The notes beneath the pieces were generated by a model, which saw only the letters and a program-made list of their open reading frames with translations, had not been told where the DNA came from and made no database searches. DNA of 64,000 nucleotides from Chitinispirillales bacterium (GTDB taxonomy: Bacteria > Fibrobacterota > Chitinivibrionia > Chitinivibrionales > Chitinispirillaceae): positions 85,991 to 149,990 of the forward strand of contig JAIRVB010000027.1 in the NCBI GenBank assembly GCA_031254105.1. Reading direction: 5' to 3'. A program made the position numbers and the translations under genes. This document shows, piece by piece, positions 8,495 to 16,995 of the stretch (positions are counted from its first letter, which is position 1; every line of letters begins with the position of its first letter).

Positions 8495-9547
8495 ATGGAT
8501 TTGCGTTCATTCATCTCCGAGTTAGACAGACGCAATTTACTTACGCGTGTAAAGGCAAAGGTTGATTGGAAACATGAGATCGGCCGTATGACACGTGAAA
8601 ACCGTGGAGCGCTGCTCTTCGATAATATCAAGGATTATCCGGGATACTCTATACTGACAGGAGCGATGTGCGGTAAGGAATTTATCGCCGCCGCTCTTGG
8701 GTTGAATGGAATTGTAAAAAAGAGCCGCATTTCAGTAGCGTTAAAAGAACGGTTTAAATATCCGATTAAACCGGTTATTGTAAAGGGCGATTTCCCTCTG
8801 CACGACAATATTATTTCAGGTAAAGACATTAACCTGTACAACTTTCCTGTTCCATTGTGGAGTGAGATTGACGGAGGAAGATTTATCGGAACGTGGCATC
8901 TTAATGTAACTAAGGATCCGCAAACAGGCAGCCGTAATGTCGGCGTTTACAGGATGCAGATACTTTCTAATACAACAGCGTCTATAAGCGTATCTCCCGC
9001 AAGTCATCTGGCTCTGCATATGAACAAAGCGGAAAGCTTAAAAAAGCCTCTTGAGATGGCGGTTTGCATAGGAGTAAGCGAACTTGCTGTTATGTGCGCC
9101 GCCGCCGCGTTTCCGTTCTCGGTAGATGAATACGCAATGGCCGGCAGTCTTGCTCAAAAACCATTGGAACTTGTAAAGTGCCGCGGCGTTGACTTGGAAG
9201 TTCCGGCAGATTCGGAAATAGTTCTGGAGGGAGAGATAAAGCTTAGTCAAAGAGTCAAGGATGGTCCTTATCTGGATTATGCTGGAGTCGCAAGCAGCAA
9301 TCCGGCCTCGTTTCTATTTGAGGTCAAAAACATTATGCACCGCAACAATCCGGTGTTTCGGGGTACTGCAGTGGGAGCTCCCGGTTTAGAAGATCACGAA
9401 CTTTTGTCTGTTCTTGCAAAGCTTGGATTAGTCGATTTTCATGGCTCAAGAATGCGGCAAAAAGTATTGAATGCCTGTTTGAAAAACGGTAATTTCAGAT
9501 TGTTTCAAATGAGCGGCAGATTAAGTAAGCTTTTTCATAAACAATAG
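8495..9547 (+). CDS. UbiD-family decarboxylase
   Basis: UbiD enzymes use prenylated FMN, made by UbiX, for reversible decarboxylation of aromatic or unsaturated acids. Signatures visible in 350 residues are ENRGALLFDNIKDYPG, FIGTWHLNVTKDP followed by NVGVYRMQ, and the catalytic stretch VLEGEIKLSQRVKDGPYLDYAG, where the usual EGPF-E-type segment is DGPYLD. The protein is shorter than the usual 430-490 residues; the C-terminal portion after LAKLGLVDFHG looks curtailed. ubiX lies 1 kb downstream, which supports a working pair. The substrate could be a quinone precursor or a cluster-specific acid. Confidence 0.85.
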   Translation: MDLRSFISELDRRNLLTRVKAKVDWKHEIGRMTRENRGALLFDNIKDYPGYSILTGAMCGKEFIAAALGLNGIVKKSRISVALKERFKYPIKPVIVKGDFPLHDNIISGKDINLYNFPVPLWSEIDGGRFIGTWHLNVTKDPQTGSRNVGVYRMQILSNTTASISVSPASHLALHMNKAESLKKPLEMAVCIGVSELAVMCAAAAFPFSVDEYAMAGSLAQKPLELVKCRGVDLEVPADSEIVLEGEIKLSQRVKDGPYLDYAGVASSNPASFLFEVKNIMHRNNPVFRGTAVGAPGLEDHELLSVLAKLGLVDFHGSRMRQKVLNACLKNGNFRLFQMSGRLSKLFHKQ

Positions 9548-9566
9548 TGCGGGGATAGACAGGTTT

Positions 9567-10544
9567 ATGCGTAAGAAACAGCGTGTTTTACTAAGTTTTC
9601 TTTTTATCGGTATTTTATTGGTGACAGGCGGAAGTTTATTAATAATAAAAAATATCTCACGGATAACTACTTTTAATAAAAATGACTGGGCTATAGGGAT
9701 ATACACAGGTACATCCCCTTTTACGCTCGCGCCTGCTGACGGGATAGTCAATCCTGTTTTAACCGCAAATAACGTCACCGACATAAAAGCGGAATTTGTG
9801 GCAGACCCCTTTATGATCAAAAAAGATTCTTGCTGGTATATGTTTTTTGAAGCGCTTAACGCTCTCACAAATAAAGGTGTTATTTCATTGGCTGAGAGCA
9901 GGGACGGTTTTTCATGGGATTATTGTTCTGTTGTGCTTCAGGAACCTTTTCATCTGTCCTATCCGCTGGTGTTTTTGAATAATGGTGAATACTATATGAT
10001 CCCTGAAAGCGCGGAATCAAATCAGCTGCGTCTTTATAAATCTGTAAATTTTCCCTATGAATGGAAATTTGTAAATACACTTCTGGATGGTGATTTCGGG
10101 GATCATGTTGTTTTTGAGGAGAATGAAACATGGTGGATTATCGTAAACGGATCATCCCGAAAACATGATATAACACGCCTCTTTTTTGCTGATTCGTTGA
10201 ATGGTCCATATAGCGAACACCCAGCAAGCCCCATTGTGCGGGACGACGCTTCAAGAGCAAGGCCAGGGGGAAGGATACCTGTAATAAACGGAATGAGATA
10301 CTGGCTTGCTCAGGATTGTAAAACCTCATACGGTAAAAGGTTGAATGCTTTTGAAATTGTAACCCTTAACAAAGAAGAGTATGTTGAAAGAGCGTATTCA
10401 GACAAGCCTGTATTAGTCCCGGGTAAATTTCGATGGGTCCGTCGCGGCATGCACCATATTGACGCGCATCAGCTTGAAGACGGCAGCTGGATAGCCAGTG
10501 TTGACGGGTATCGGAGAAATCTTTATATATCAATTGAGTATTGA
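9567..10544 (+). CDS. Membrane-anchored GINT1-N-like beta-propeller protein
   Basis: A 325-residue protein with an N-terminal membrane anchor or uncleaved signal (LLSFLFIGILLVTGGSLLII). The extracytoplasmic domain resembles the N-terminal five-bladed-propeller region of glucosamine inositolphosphorylceramide transferase 1-like proteins (a GH43/GH32-like fold). Diagnostic pieces are VADPFMIKKDSCWYMFFEA, GVISLAESRDG, HLSYPLVF, YMIPESAESNQLRLYKS, SRARPGGRIPV and WLAQDCKTSYG. In other bacteria this domain accompanies glycosyl- and formyltransferases of surface polysaccharides. Here it sits between ubiD-like and ubiX genes with 10-20 bp spacing, so it is probably part of the same operon. Catalytic activity is not known. 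Confidence 0.7.
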   Translation: MRKKQRVLLSFLFIGILLVTGGSLLIIKNISRITTFNKNDWAIGIYTGTSPFTLAPADGIVNPVLTANNVTDIKAEFVADPFMIKKDSCWYMFFEALNALTNKGVISLAESRDGFSWDYCSVVLQEPFHLSYPLVFLNNGEYYMIPESAESNQLRLYKSVNFPYEWKFVNTLLDGDFGDHVVFEENETWWIIVNGSSRKHDITRLFFADSLNGPYSEHPASPIVRDDASRARPGGRIPVINGMRYWLAQDCKTSYGKRLNAFEIVTLNKEEYVERAYSDKPVLVPGKFRWVRRGMHHIDAHQLEDGSWIASVDGYRRNLYISIEY

Positions 10545-10553
10545 GATAGAGTA

Positions 10554-11219
10554 ATGGACAAAAAGAGAATTATCGTTGGAGTTACCGGAGCTTCCGGGTC
10601 AATATACGCTGTGCGTCTGCTTGAATTGTTGCATTCACAAGTTGAAGTGCATTTGGTAATAAGCGTCGCCGCCGCTACAGTTCTTAGTTTAGAAACGCGA
10701 TATACTGTTGATGAGGTTAAACGGTTTGCTTATCGCACTTATGACAACAATAACTTTTGCGCTCCGATAGCAAGCGGTTCTTTCCCAGTGGACGCAATGG
10801 TAGTTACTCCATGTTCCATAAAAACACTTTCCGCGATTGCTAATTGTCACTGCGACACGCTGATCTCCCGCGCCGCGGATGTAACGCTCAAAGAAAAACG
10901 GCGTTTGATCCTTGGCGTAAGGGAAACGCCTCTGCACCTTGGCCATTTAAAACTTATGACTGCCGCCGCTGAATCCGGGGCTGTTATCTGTCCGCCTGTA
11001 CCCGCGTTTTATGTAAAACCAGCCGATGTTACGGATATAGTCACTCAAACGGTTTGCAGGATACTTGATCTTCTTGAGATAAGTACAAGTTTTTCAATAA
11101 GATGGAACGGTGATTGCGAGTCACTGAAACAGCATAAACAATCAGATACCGGAACACTTGACACAGGGGTGATTAATGAATCAAATATTGCAAAGATTGC
11201 TGCGCAAAATAGCTTATAA
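10554..11219 (+). CDS. ubiX: Flavin prenyltransferase UbiX
   Basis: UbiX joins dimethylallyl phosphate to FMN to form the prenyl-FMN cofactor of UbiD enzymes. The 221-residue protein has the N-terminal GVTGASGSIYAVRLLE, VVTPCSIKTLSAIANC, and LILGVRETPLHLGHLKLM, all typical. It carries about 30 extra C-terminal residues compared with common forms. The 3' end overlaps the next gene by 44 bp. The partner UbiD-like gene is two genes upstream. Confidence 0.93.
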   Translation: MDKKRIIVGVTGASGSIYAVRLLELLHSQVEVHLVISVAAATVLSLETRYTVDEVKRFAYRTYDNNNFCAPIASGSFPVDAMVVTPCSIKTLSAIANCHCDTLISRAADVTLKEKRRLILGVRETPLHLGHLKLMTAAAESGAVICPPVPAFYVKPADVTDIVTQTVCRILDLLEISTSFSIRWNGDCESLKQHKQSDTGTLDTGVINESNIAKIAAQNSL

Positions 11220-11691
11220 CGCTCCGGGCGGCAACTCGATACGCCCCGGACTTCATAGGCTCAGAGGCGTTAACATAGGAAAAAATGTCTGGATCAGCCA
11301 GTACGTTTACATTGATGAGATTCACCCGGAAGTAATAACTATCGAAGACAACTGCACCATCGGATTAAATACATTAATTATAAGTCATCTCTACTGGGGC
11401 CCTCGACGCTGCTCCACTTCCGCAGGCCCGGTTCATATTGAACAGGATGTTTTTATCGGGCCTAACTGCGTCATTCTGCCAAATGTACGGATCGGAAAAG
11501 GAACTGTAATTCAGGCCAGTACCGTTATATCCAAAAATGTTCCTCCAAATACTCTCTGGGGCCCTCCCAAAGCAGGCCCTATAGCCAGAATTACCATACC
11601 ATTGACATCTCATAATGAATATAAGAATTTTACCAAGGGGCTTAAACCGTTGGTGCCGCAAAACAGGGGAGAGAGAAATAACGCGCTCTAA
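11176..11691 (+). CDS. Hexapeptide-repeat acetyltransferase (WbbJ-like)
   Basis: A left-handed beta-helix O-acyltransferase of 171 residues. Hexapeptide turns are visible as VNIGKNVWISQYVYID, ITIEDNCTIGLNTLI and VHIEQDVFIGPNCVILPNVRIGKGTVI, followed by the usual ISKNVPPNTLWGPPKAGPI. Such enzymes acetylate sugars in surface polysaccharides. It starts at an ATG inside the ubiX 3' end, preceded by CAGGGGTGATTA. Last gene of the glycan-like run; a repeat-rich gap follows. Confidence 0.85.
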   Translation: MNQILQRLLRKIAYNAPGGNSIRPGLHRLRGVNIGKNVWISQYVYIDEIHPEVITIEDNCTIGLNTLIISHLYWGPRRCSTSAGPVHIEQDVFIGPNCVILPNVRIGKGTVIQASTVISKNVPPNTLWGPPKAGPIARITIPLTSHNEYKNFTKGLKPLVPQNRGERNNAL

Positions 11692-12187
11692 TTCGGTCTT
11701 GTCAAAGCTCTTCACGAAGGTGGCATTGTATTACCATAAAAGGATTGATAAAAAATTTTTTACAGATTCATTTAATGAAATTTTCTAATCCTGACAACTT
11801 TCGCGGTCTTATTAACTCTCATTTCTCCAATGTAATCTACATGTCTCTTACAAATTGGCAGGATATATAATAATTCAACTTCAAAATAGATATCCAAATG
11901 CAGAAATAAAAGATCAGATTACAATAATTTCTGTATTTGAACATCTATTTCTGCATTAATAAAACTCTTTTTAAAGTTGAATGACTATAGGTACATCTGG
12001 TGTTGATTTTGCCAGTCTTGATCCCGCTGCTGCAACTGTATACTGGTTGTTGACTCAATAACAATTGTTAGTTTTAAAATCTTTAACACTGTTTTCTTTA
12101 GCGGGACTTTTCAAGTTGAATTACCGCAGCCGTTCATGTCTAATGAACAATCCGGGATAAAGTTTCTTTTCAACCGGATAATATAGT
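11692..12187. other. Gene-poor gap with a MITE-like repeat
   Basis: About 500 bp between convergent transcripts. It holds the hairpin repeat at 11866-11986. A 26-codon frame at 11981-12061 (MTIGTSGVDFASLDPAA...) could be a relic but is too short to support. I see no tRNA or other gene here. Confidence 0.6.
11866..11986 (-). repeat. MITE-like hairpin repeat, copy B
   Basis: Outer terminal inverted repeats ATTCAACTTCAAAATAGAT and its partner near ATCTATTTC...AAAGTTGAAT enclose AATGCAGAAATA / TATTTCTGCATT inner arms. In reverse complement this copy aligns over its whole length with copy C at 35637-35762, including the flank TCATTCAACTTTAAAAAGAG. Two full-length copies with matching ends support a discrete mobile element rather than simple sequence. 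Confidence 0.75.
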
Positions 12188-12967
12188 TCAGTCTTTGTCA
12201 ATTCCATAAAGCCGTGAGGTAATTGTTCCAACAGTTACCGATGCGCTGAATTCCTGCACTCTGACTCTTGACGAAGAGTTGATTTTTGGCGACGCCGTGA
12301 ACTCTAAAGAGATGTATGGCTGCTGTTTATCGTACAAAGCGCTTAAGTCGGGGAAGTAATCAAACGCGATCCATCCCCTGAGATTGTTGATATTTCCATA
12401 TTTACCGGTATTTTCCTCGTAGTCGCGGTTTTTACCCTCTATTAAATATATGTGCGGGCCGACTGAAATGAAGCAGGTTTTACCAATCCGTACCTGGACT
12501 CCTGCCGCGCCGGCAATGTCCGCACCGCCGTAATACGCTTTATTGTCGTTTTGGGAACGGAAGAAATTTCCGTTTGCAAGCCCTATGAGCGCTACATGGT
12601 TAAAGAAAAACGGGGTAGTGAGTTTTAAGTGACCGCCCCCTGACCATCCGAAGTTCCCATCGAATACCGGTATGGTGTCGCCGGAGCCGACAGGGTACCG
12701 GTCAACACTGATCTGAACTGTTCCAAAATCAATGCCGAAGTTAAGGTAACTTATAGGCGCGTAGCTGACGCGGACTCCTATATTGTTCATCATCATGGGG
12801 ATTTCAAGGTTAGTGATTGTGCTTCCGCCAAGATTATATGATGCGCCGACTGAGACGCGGGCGCCTCCGACCTGTGCGGCTGGGTTAGCGAGGTTTGCTG
12901 CAAATGATGGATATGTTATTATACACAGAAGCAGCATTGGTAAAATTGATATTGTTGACTTTTTCAT
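12188..12967 (-). CDS. Small outer-membrane beta-barrel-like protein
   Basis: A 259-residue exported protein with a Sec signal peptide (MKKSTISILPMLLLCIITYPSFAA). The rest alternates glycine- and aromatic-rich strands (VSVGASYNLGG, LNFGIDFGTVQI, ISVGPHIYLI, YISLEFTAS), as in small outer-membrane barrels, though it lacks a clear C-terminal aromatic residue. No enzyme motif is visible. It lies downstream of the Ig-repeat lipoprotein gene on the same strand with a 157-bp gap, so the two may be a surface pair. Function unknown. Confidence 0.6.
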   Translation of the reverse strand: MKKSTISILPMLLLCIITYPSFAANLANPAAQVGGARVSVGASYNLGGSTITNLEIPMMMNNIGVRVSYAPISYLNFGIDFGTVQISVDRYPVGSGDTIPVFDGNFGWSGGGHLKLTTPFFFNHVALIGLANGNFFRSQNDNKAYYGGADIAGAAGVQVRIGKTCFISVGPHIYLIEGKNRDYEENTGKYGNINNLRGWIAFDYFPDLSALYDKQQPYISLEFTASPKINSSSRVRVQEFSASVTVGTITSRLYGIDKD

Positions 12968-13124
12968 TAATAACCTCTACCTCGTAATTTGATACATGTA
13001 TGGGCGTATCATAACATTTACTCTTAAAACTAACAATCTTACGCGGAAAAGTAATTTCCGCTTTATCTTACTGCTTAACTCTAAATTCTATTACCAAGAA
13101 TTTTGGCGCTTATATGCATTTTCC

Positions 13125-15251
13125 TCAGTCAAAACATTTGGGATACAACCAAATCGGCTCCCAATATTCAACCGCATTGTCTGTAATTCTAAGAAGGAAT
13201 TCCATAGGGCTTGATCTTATACCCTGAGCTTCAGCCAAAATACTTACCTTATAATTCCATCCTGCCGATTGGCCGTATATGAGTTCATTATTTGCGATAC
13301 CCTTCCCTTCCGCGGTCTGAGCTATGCGCGATATGATCAGAGCGGTTTTTTGAGATTCAGGGATATCGTAACCGTAAGAGTTTATACGCCACTCCCATTC
13401 ATCCGCGTTTTTGTAATGCTTTTCAGTGCATACACGGCTGATTATTTGGGCGCTGAACGTTACATCTATTCCATCCGCGACAGGGTTTCCGTTTATGTCG
13501 GATACTATTGCGGCGACTGCCAAACCGTACGCTGCCGGGTAAGTGGTGACTTCCATCATGTTTCTTTCTATACTGACAGCGTGCGGCGCCCCGGCAATGG
13601 TAAATTTTACCGTATCGGATCTCAGGCCGGCAAAATCGGACGCAATGATCATAACATCCTTAAAGGCGCTTGGTATTGTTCCGGCAATAAGATATGTGCT
13701 TGCTGTGCCGTCAGCGGCTGTGGCGGCTGTGGCCGGTGCGAGATATTCACCGCCTCCGGGGCCTTTAAGCATGTTAAAAGAGATAATCGCGCCTTTGACC
13801 CGGTTGTTAAATTCGTCAAATGCTGTTACTGTGATTTTGCCGGTGCCGTTGTTTACGCTGATAACGCTGGGAGTGCCGGAGATAGTTAATTTACTTACTT
13901 CGCTGGCTTGAAAATATACAATATCGGAAACGATAGCGAATTCATTGCTGCCTGGGGTGGGATCATACGCTTTAACAAATACCGTAGCGACGCTTGTGAA
14001 AGAGGGATTGTTTATTGTAAAAGACGCCCTTCCGCTGCTGTTCGTAGTTAAAGTTCTCGCGAAAATAATATCATTCTCCATTGTACCCATAGTCACACTT
14101 ACCTCAACCGTTGCATTGCTGATGGGGGCATTGCTGCCATCCCTGTAAGTGACTCTGAAAGTTGTTGTGGAGTCAGGGTGAGCGGCGAAACTCTGGTTCA
14201 CAGGGTTCGGCTCAACAGTCAGATGTTGATTTGAGAAAGTAATAATCGCGGCGGCGGACGCTCCGGCTGCTGTTATGGATATTGTATCTGTATTTGCGGT
14301 AACGCCATTAGGGTTTGGTCTTTTTATAATTTTTAAACGGGCTTCGCCGCGGGCGTTAGTTACTGAGTCGCCGCTGACTATAACTGTGCTGTCAAGCTGT
14401 TTCGAGAAAGTAACGCGCTCTCCGGTTATGGGACTGCCCGCTGCGTCAAGCACTGTTGCGAGTACTACGCAGGTATCCGTTCTGTTAGGCCTTATGCTTG
14501 CAGGAGCCGCAGTGGCGGTAATTGTGACGCCTGAGAACTCTACATTCATTTTCGTATTGCGGGCCGCATCACTCTTTAATGTGGCGGTGATCGTTGCAAC
14601 GGTGTTGCGCCTGTCGCTTGTGAGTTGAGCGGCGGCTTTACCGTCAGCATCGGTGACGCTTGATGCCGTGATCAGCCCCGCGCTTGTAGCGAACCGGATC
14701 GTATCACCTACAATTGGATTATTGAAGTCATTTTTTACCTGTACTGTTATTATTGATTTGCTCGAACCGTCAGCCATAAGTACAGAGGGAGAAGCGTTTA
14801 TGGAGATATTTCTTGGCGGATTATCGGTTATTTCAATAAGTACGCTCTGCTGCGCATTGCCGTATTTAAATGTCAGTTCTGCGACGCCCTCAGTTTCATT
14901 TGAAAAACTTACAGAAGCCCAGCCGTTTACGTCTGTGGTTATGCTTCTTGCGGAGAGCCATCCTGTAGACGCTGTGACATCTATGCGCGCTCTGCTTAAT
15001 GGCGGGGCATCCTGAGTAGTATCGGAGAAGAGCTGCGCACGTATCCTGATGGTGTCGCCGACTGCTACATAGTTGCTGTCAGGCGCAACATTAAGGACTT
15101 GTATTGCAGAGGAACCATTGCCTGGGCCAACGCCGGTGCCGGGATCAACCGGATCACCATTATCATCTTTAATAGTACAAGAAGCGAAAAAGCAAACAAA
15201 AGCGGTTAACCCTGCCAACAAAAAATGGCGTGCTTCGTTTTTCACGGCCAT
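13125..15251 (-). CDS. Ig-like repeat (Big_1/invasin-type) lipoprotein
   Basis: A 708-residue surface lipoprotein. The signal LLAGLTAFVCFFASC has a lipobox cysteine at about residue 25, followed by an acidic Gly/Pro linker. About six Ig-like repeats follow, with the recurrent 'P.....GDTIRF....G......T.DA.GKA...LTS' pattern of Big_1 and related filler domains (for example residues around DADGKAAAQLTSDRR and NARGEARLKIIKRPN). The C-terminal part has a unique region ending YWEPIWLYPKCFD. Such proteins are spacer- or adhesin-like at the cell surface. The start follows TAAGGAGG. Binding partner unknown. Confidence 0.8.
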   Translation of the reverse strand: MAVKNEARHFLLAGLTAFVCFFASCTIKDDNGDPVDPGTGVGPGNGSSAIQVLNVAPDSNYVAVGDTIRIRAQLFSDTTQDAPPLSRARIDVTASTGWLSARSITTDVNGWASVSFSNETEGVAELTFKYGNAQQSVLIEITDNPPRNISINASPSVLMADGSSKSIITVQVKNDFNNPIVGDTIRFATSAGLITASSVTDADGKAAAQLTSDRRNTVATITATLKSDAARNTKMNVEFSGVTITATAAPASIRPNRTDTCVVLATVLDAAGSPITGERVTFSKQLDSTVIVSGDSVTNARGEARLKIIKRPNPNGVTANTDTISITAAGASAAAIITFSNQHLTVEPNPVNQSFAAHPDSTTTFRVTYRDGSNAPISNATVEVSVTMGTMENDIIFARTLTTNSSGRASFTINNPSFTSVATVFVKAYDPTPGSNEFAIVSDIVYFQASEVSKLTISGTPSVISVNNGTGKITVTAFDEFNNRVKGAIISFNMLKGPGGGEYLAPATAATAADGTASTYLIAGTIPSAFKDVMIIASDFAGLRSDTVKFTIAGAPHAVSIERNMMEVTTYPAAYGLAVAAIVSDINGNPVADGIDVTFSAQIISRVCTEKHYKNADEWEWRINSYGYDIPESQKTALIISRIAQTAEGKGIANNELIYGQSAGWNYKVSILAEAQGIRSSPMEFLLRITDNAVEYWEPIWLYPKCFD

Positions 15252-15337
15252 TCCTCCTTAAAATAATCAGACGACAAAATTTCAGTTATAAATCAATATA
15301 TAATATTATAGTTTCAATCCTCAAAAAAATCAATGTT

Positions 15338-15356
15338 TTTTGGTAGTGATTTTATT
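15338..15356 (-). promoter_or_regulatory. 17-bp intergenic motif, minus-strand variant
   Basis: On the minus strand the sequence reads AATAAAATCACTACCAAAA, a variant of AATAATCAYTACYAAAA with a 2-bp expansion. It lies between the divergent lipoprotein gene (start 15251) and the HEPN gene (start 15431). Confidence 0.35.
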
Positions 15357-15430
15357 GCAATCATAATTTAAGGCACAAATTATTTTCCTTGAATTACATC
15401 TATGTGTAAGCGGCGCGTAAAGGGAGTGAC

Positions 15431-15829
15431 ATGACTCTTGACGAAAAAGTGCAATATTGGATAGACTTATCAAATAATGATTTATCCGTTGCCGAAATCC
15501 TCATTAAGAACGGCCAAAATCTTTATGCCGGATTTATGTGTCATCAGGCGATAGAAAAAATATTCAAGGGGTATTACGCGAAAGTAATTAAAGATACTCC
15601 TCCGTACATACACAACTTAACAACTCTTTCTGAGAAATCTAACCTTTCCGATCTGCTTACGGATGAGCAAAAGGTCTTTTTGGCAGTATTGAATCCACTC
15701 AACATGGAAGTGCGTTATCCGAATTATAAAAAGGGAATCGCGCAAACTTTGACTAACGAAAAAACTCAGGAAATTCTGGCGCAAACAAAGGAATTGCTGC
15801 AATGGACAATAAAGAAGATATTATCCTAA
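15431..15829 (+). CDS. HEPN-domain protein of a HEPN/MNT pair
   Basis: A 132-residue all-helical HEPN protein. It begins KVQYWIDLSNNDLSVAEILIKNG and contains GFMCHQAIEKIFKGYY and PPYIHNLTTLSEKSNL, typical of the HEPN family. HEPN members act as RNase-like toxins paired with an MNT nucleotidyltransferase that AMPylates and neutralises them. The MNT partner overlaps its 3' end by 28 bp. Start ATG follows AAAGGGAGTGAC. The canonical Rx4-6H motif is not obvious, so toxicity is not assured. Confidence 0.85.
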   Translation: MTLDEKVQYWIDLSNNDLSVAEILIKNGQNLYAGFMCHQAIEKIFKGYYAKVIKDTPPYIHNLTTLSEKSNLSDLLTDEQKVFLAVLNPLNMEVRYPNYKKGIAQTLTNEKTQEILAQTKELLQWTIKKILS

Positions 15830-16116
15830 AAGCAAAAACGTATTTGGAATTGGTGAAGGCAAGCGATTTCCCGATGCAAATAGAAAAAGCGTATCTCTTT
15901 GGCTCATTTGCGAAGGGCAATCCTCACGAATATAGCGATATAGACATTGCTTTTATCGTAAAACAGTGGGAAGGCGATTACTTTGACGTCGTTCCGCCAA
16001 TGTGGCTTCTATGCAGTAAAGTAGATTCAAGAATAGAACCGCATATTGTAGTGCCTGAGGACGATTACGCCGATTTTTTACCGGAAATAGAGCGAACCGG
16101 AATCGTACTATCATAA
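15802..16116 (+). CDS. MNT-type nucleotidyltransferase
   Basis: A minimal nucleotidyltransferase of 104 residues. The catalytic signature GSFAKGNPHEYSDIDIAF gives the GS(X)nD-X-D metal/nucleotide site. Length and order match HEPN/MNT toxin-antitoxin antitoxins, which add AMP to the HEPN partner. It begins inside the HEPN gene after an AAGGAATT ribosome-binding site, so the two proteins are translationally coupled. It converges with a second MNT/HEPN module on the minus strand. Confidence 0.87.
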   Translation: MDNKEDIILKAKTYLELVKASDFPMQIEKAYLFGSFAKGNPHEYSDIDIAFIVKQWEGDYFDVVPPMWLLCSKVDSRIEPHIVVPEDDYADFLPEIERTGIVLS

Positions 16117-16137
16117 TTTTTAAAAAGATAAATCATA

Positions 16138-16269
16138 CTAAAAATGAGGCAGCGGAAGAATCAAAAACAGGAAGTAATCAGGGCGCATATTTTCTGCTAT
16201 ATGTTCCGCTGTTCTTAAATTGTTTGCCGGAAGGTCAATCCATTGACGCAGTTCTTCTTTTCTATCCAT
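16138..16269 (-). pseudogene. Truncated HEPN-domain gene
   Basis: A 43-codon frame overlapping the stop of the MNT gene (ATGGATAG). It starts MDRKEELRQWIDLPANNLRT and continues AEHIAENMRPDYFLFLILPL, which matches only the first helix or so of a HEPN domain before a TAG at 16138-16140. HEPN proteins are about 110-135 residues, so two thirds is missing. The break falls next to CATACTAAAAATG, which resembles the 17-bp intergenic motif. Confidence 0.7.
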
Positions 16270-16630
16270 AAATTTTAACGCCTTTTTCCGCGACAATTTT
16301 TTCTAACGTTCTGCCGGTAGTACGGTACAAAAAACGTTTTTTCTTCAAAGCCAAGATATCTACCGGTATACTTCTGGCATTCTCAGGTCTGTTCATTATA
16401 TACTCAAACCGTCCGCATTCAACTTCCGTCATCGCATCGGTTTCTCTCATCGGAGCGTCATCTTTCATTACAATATAAATATCAATATCGGAATCTTCAT
16501 GCGGCGTTCCATAAGCGTAGGAGCCAAAAACATAAATCTCTTCGGTTGGTACGCTTTTAAGAATTATTTCTTTGAGTGTTTCTAACTCATTTTTAATTTC
16601 GTCAATATGCGGCATTGTTGTTTCTACCAT
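16262..16630 (-). CDS. MNT-type nucleotidyltransferase (second module)
   Basis: A 122-residue nucleotidyltransferase with the catalytic signature GSYAYGTPHEDSDIDIYIV and a C-terminal region (SIPVDILALKKKRFLYRTTG) typical of bacterial MNT proteins next to HEPN genes. The start may be the first Met (16630) or MPHIDEIKN six codons later; neither has a strong ribosome-binding site. Its HEPN partner, immediately downstream, is truncated, so this antitoxin-like gene may be orphaned. Confidence 0.82.
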   Translation of the reverse strand: MVETTMPHIDEIKNELETLKEIILKSVPTEEIYVFGSYAYGTPHEDSDIDIYIVMKDDAPMRETDAMTEVECGRFEYIMNRPENARSIPVDILALKKKRFLYRTTGRTLEKIVAEKGVKIYG

Positions 16631-16995
16631 TTTTTATTTGCGCGCTCTCATATATAACTCGATCCTACACTAAAAAGATACGTAGTTTTTTTGAAGATGT
16701 CAAGAAATTAATTGGTAACTGATATTTTCGGCAATATGAGCAAGTTGCTTTCGGTCAGATAAGTAAGCGGCGGTGCGGGTGAACGCAGCGCGAAACCGGC
16801 AGAGAATTACCATTGATATGCAGGAATTTATTATATTTTTATTTAATTGTAAAATTTTCAGGTAATATAGCAATATGATTATGTATTGACATGTTTATAG
16901 ATTCATTAATTGTTGTGAATATAATCTTCCCGTAGATATTCAACCCAAAAAACATCTCAATATCATAGTAAGTTGCTATAATATGGCACATTCTG
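16631..16995. other. Intergenic region without recognised features
   Basis: 365 bp between the divergent MNT gene and the DUF512 gene, AT-rich in its second half. A TTGACA occurs near 16885, but no well-spaced -10 box accompanies it. No gene, RNA or repeat family member is recognised. Confidence 0.5.

Noticed and set aside
11981..12061. 26-codon frame MTIGTSGVDFASLDPAA...
   Set aside because: Too short, overlaps the end of a repeat and lacks a ribosome-binding site.
13269..15261. Several plus-strand frames of 60-206 codons opposite the Ig-repeat lipoprotein
   Set aside because: They are antisense by-products of biased codon use in a repetitive beta-rich protein; they lack ribosome-binding sites and homology.
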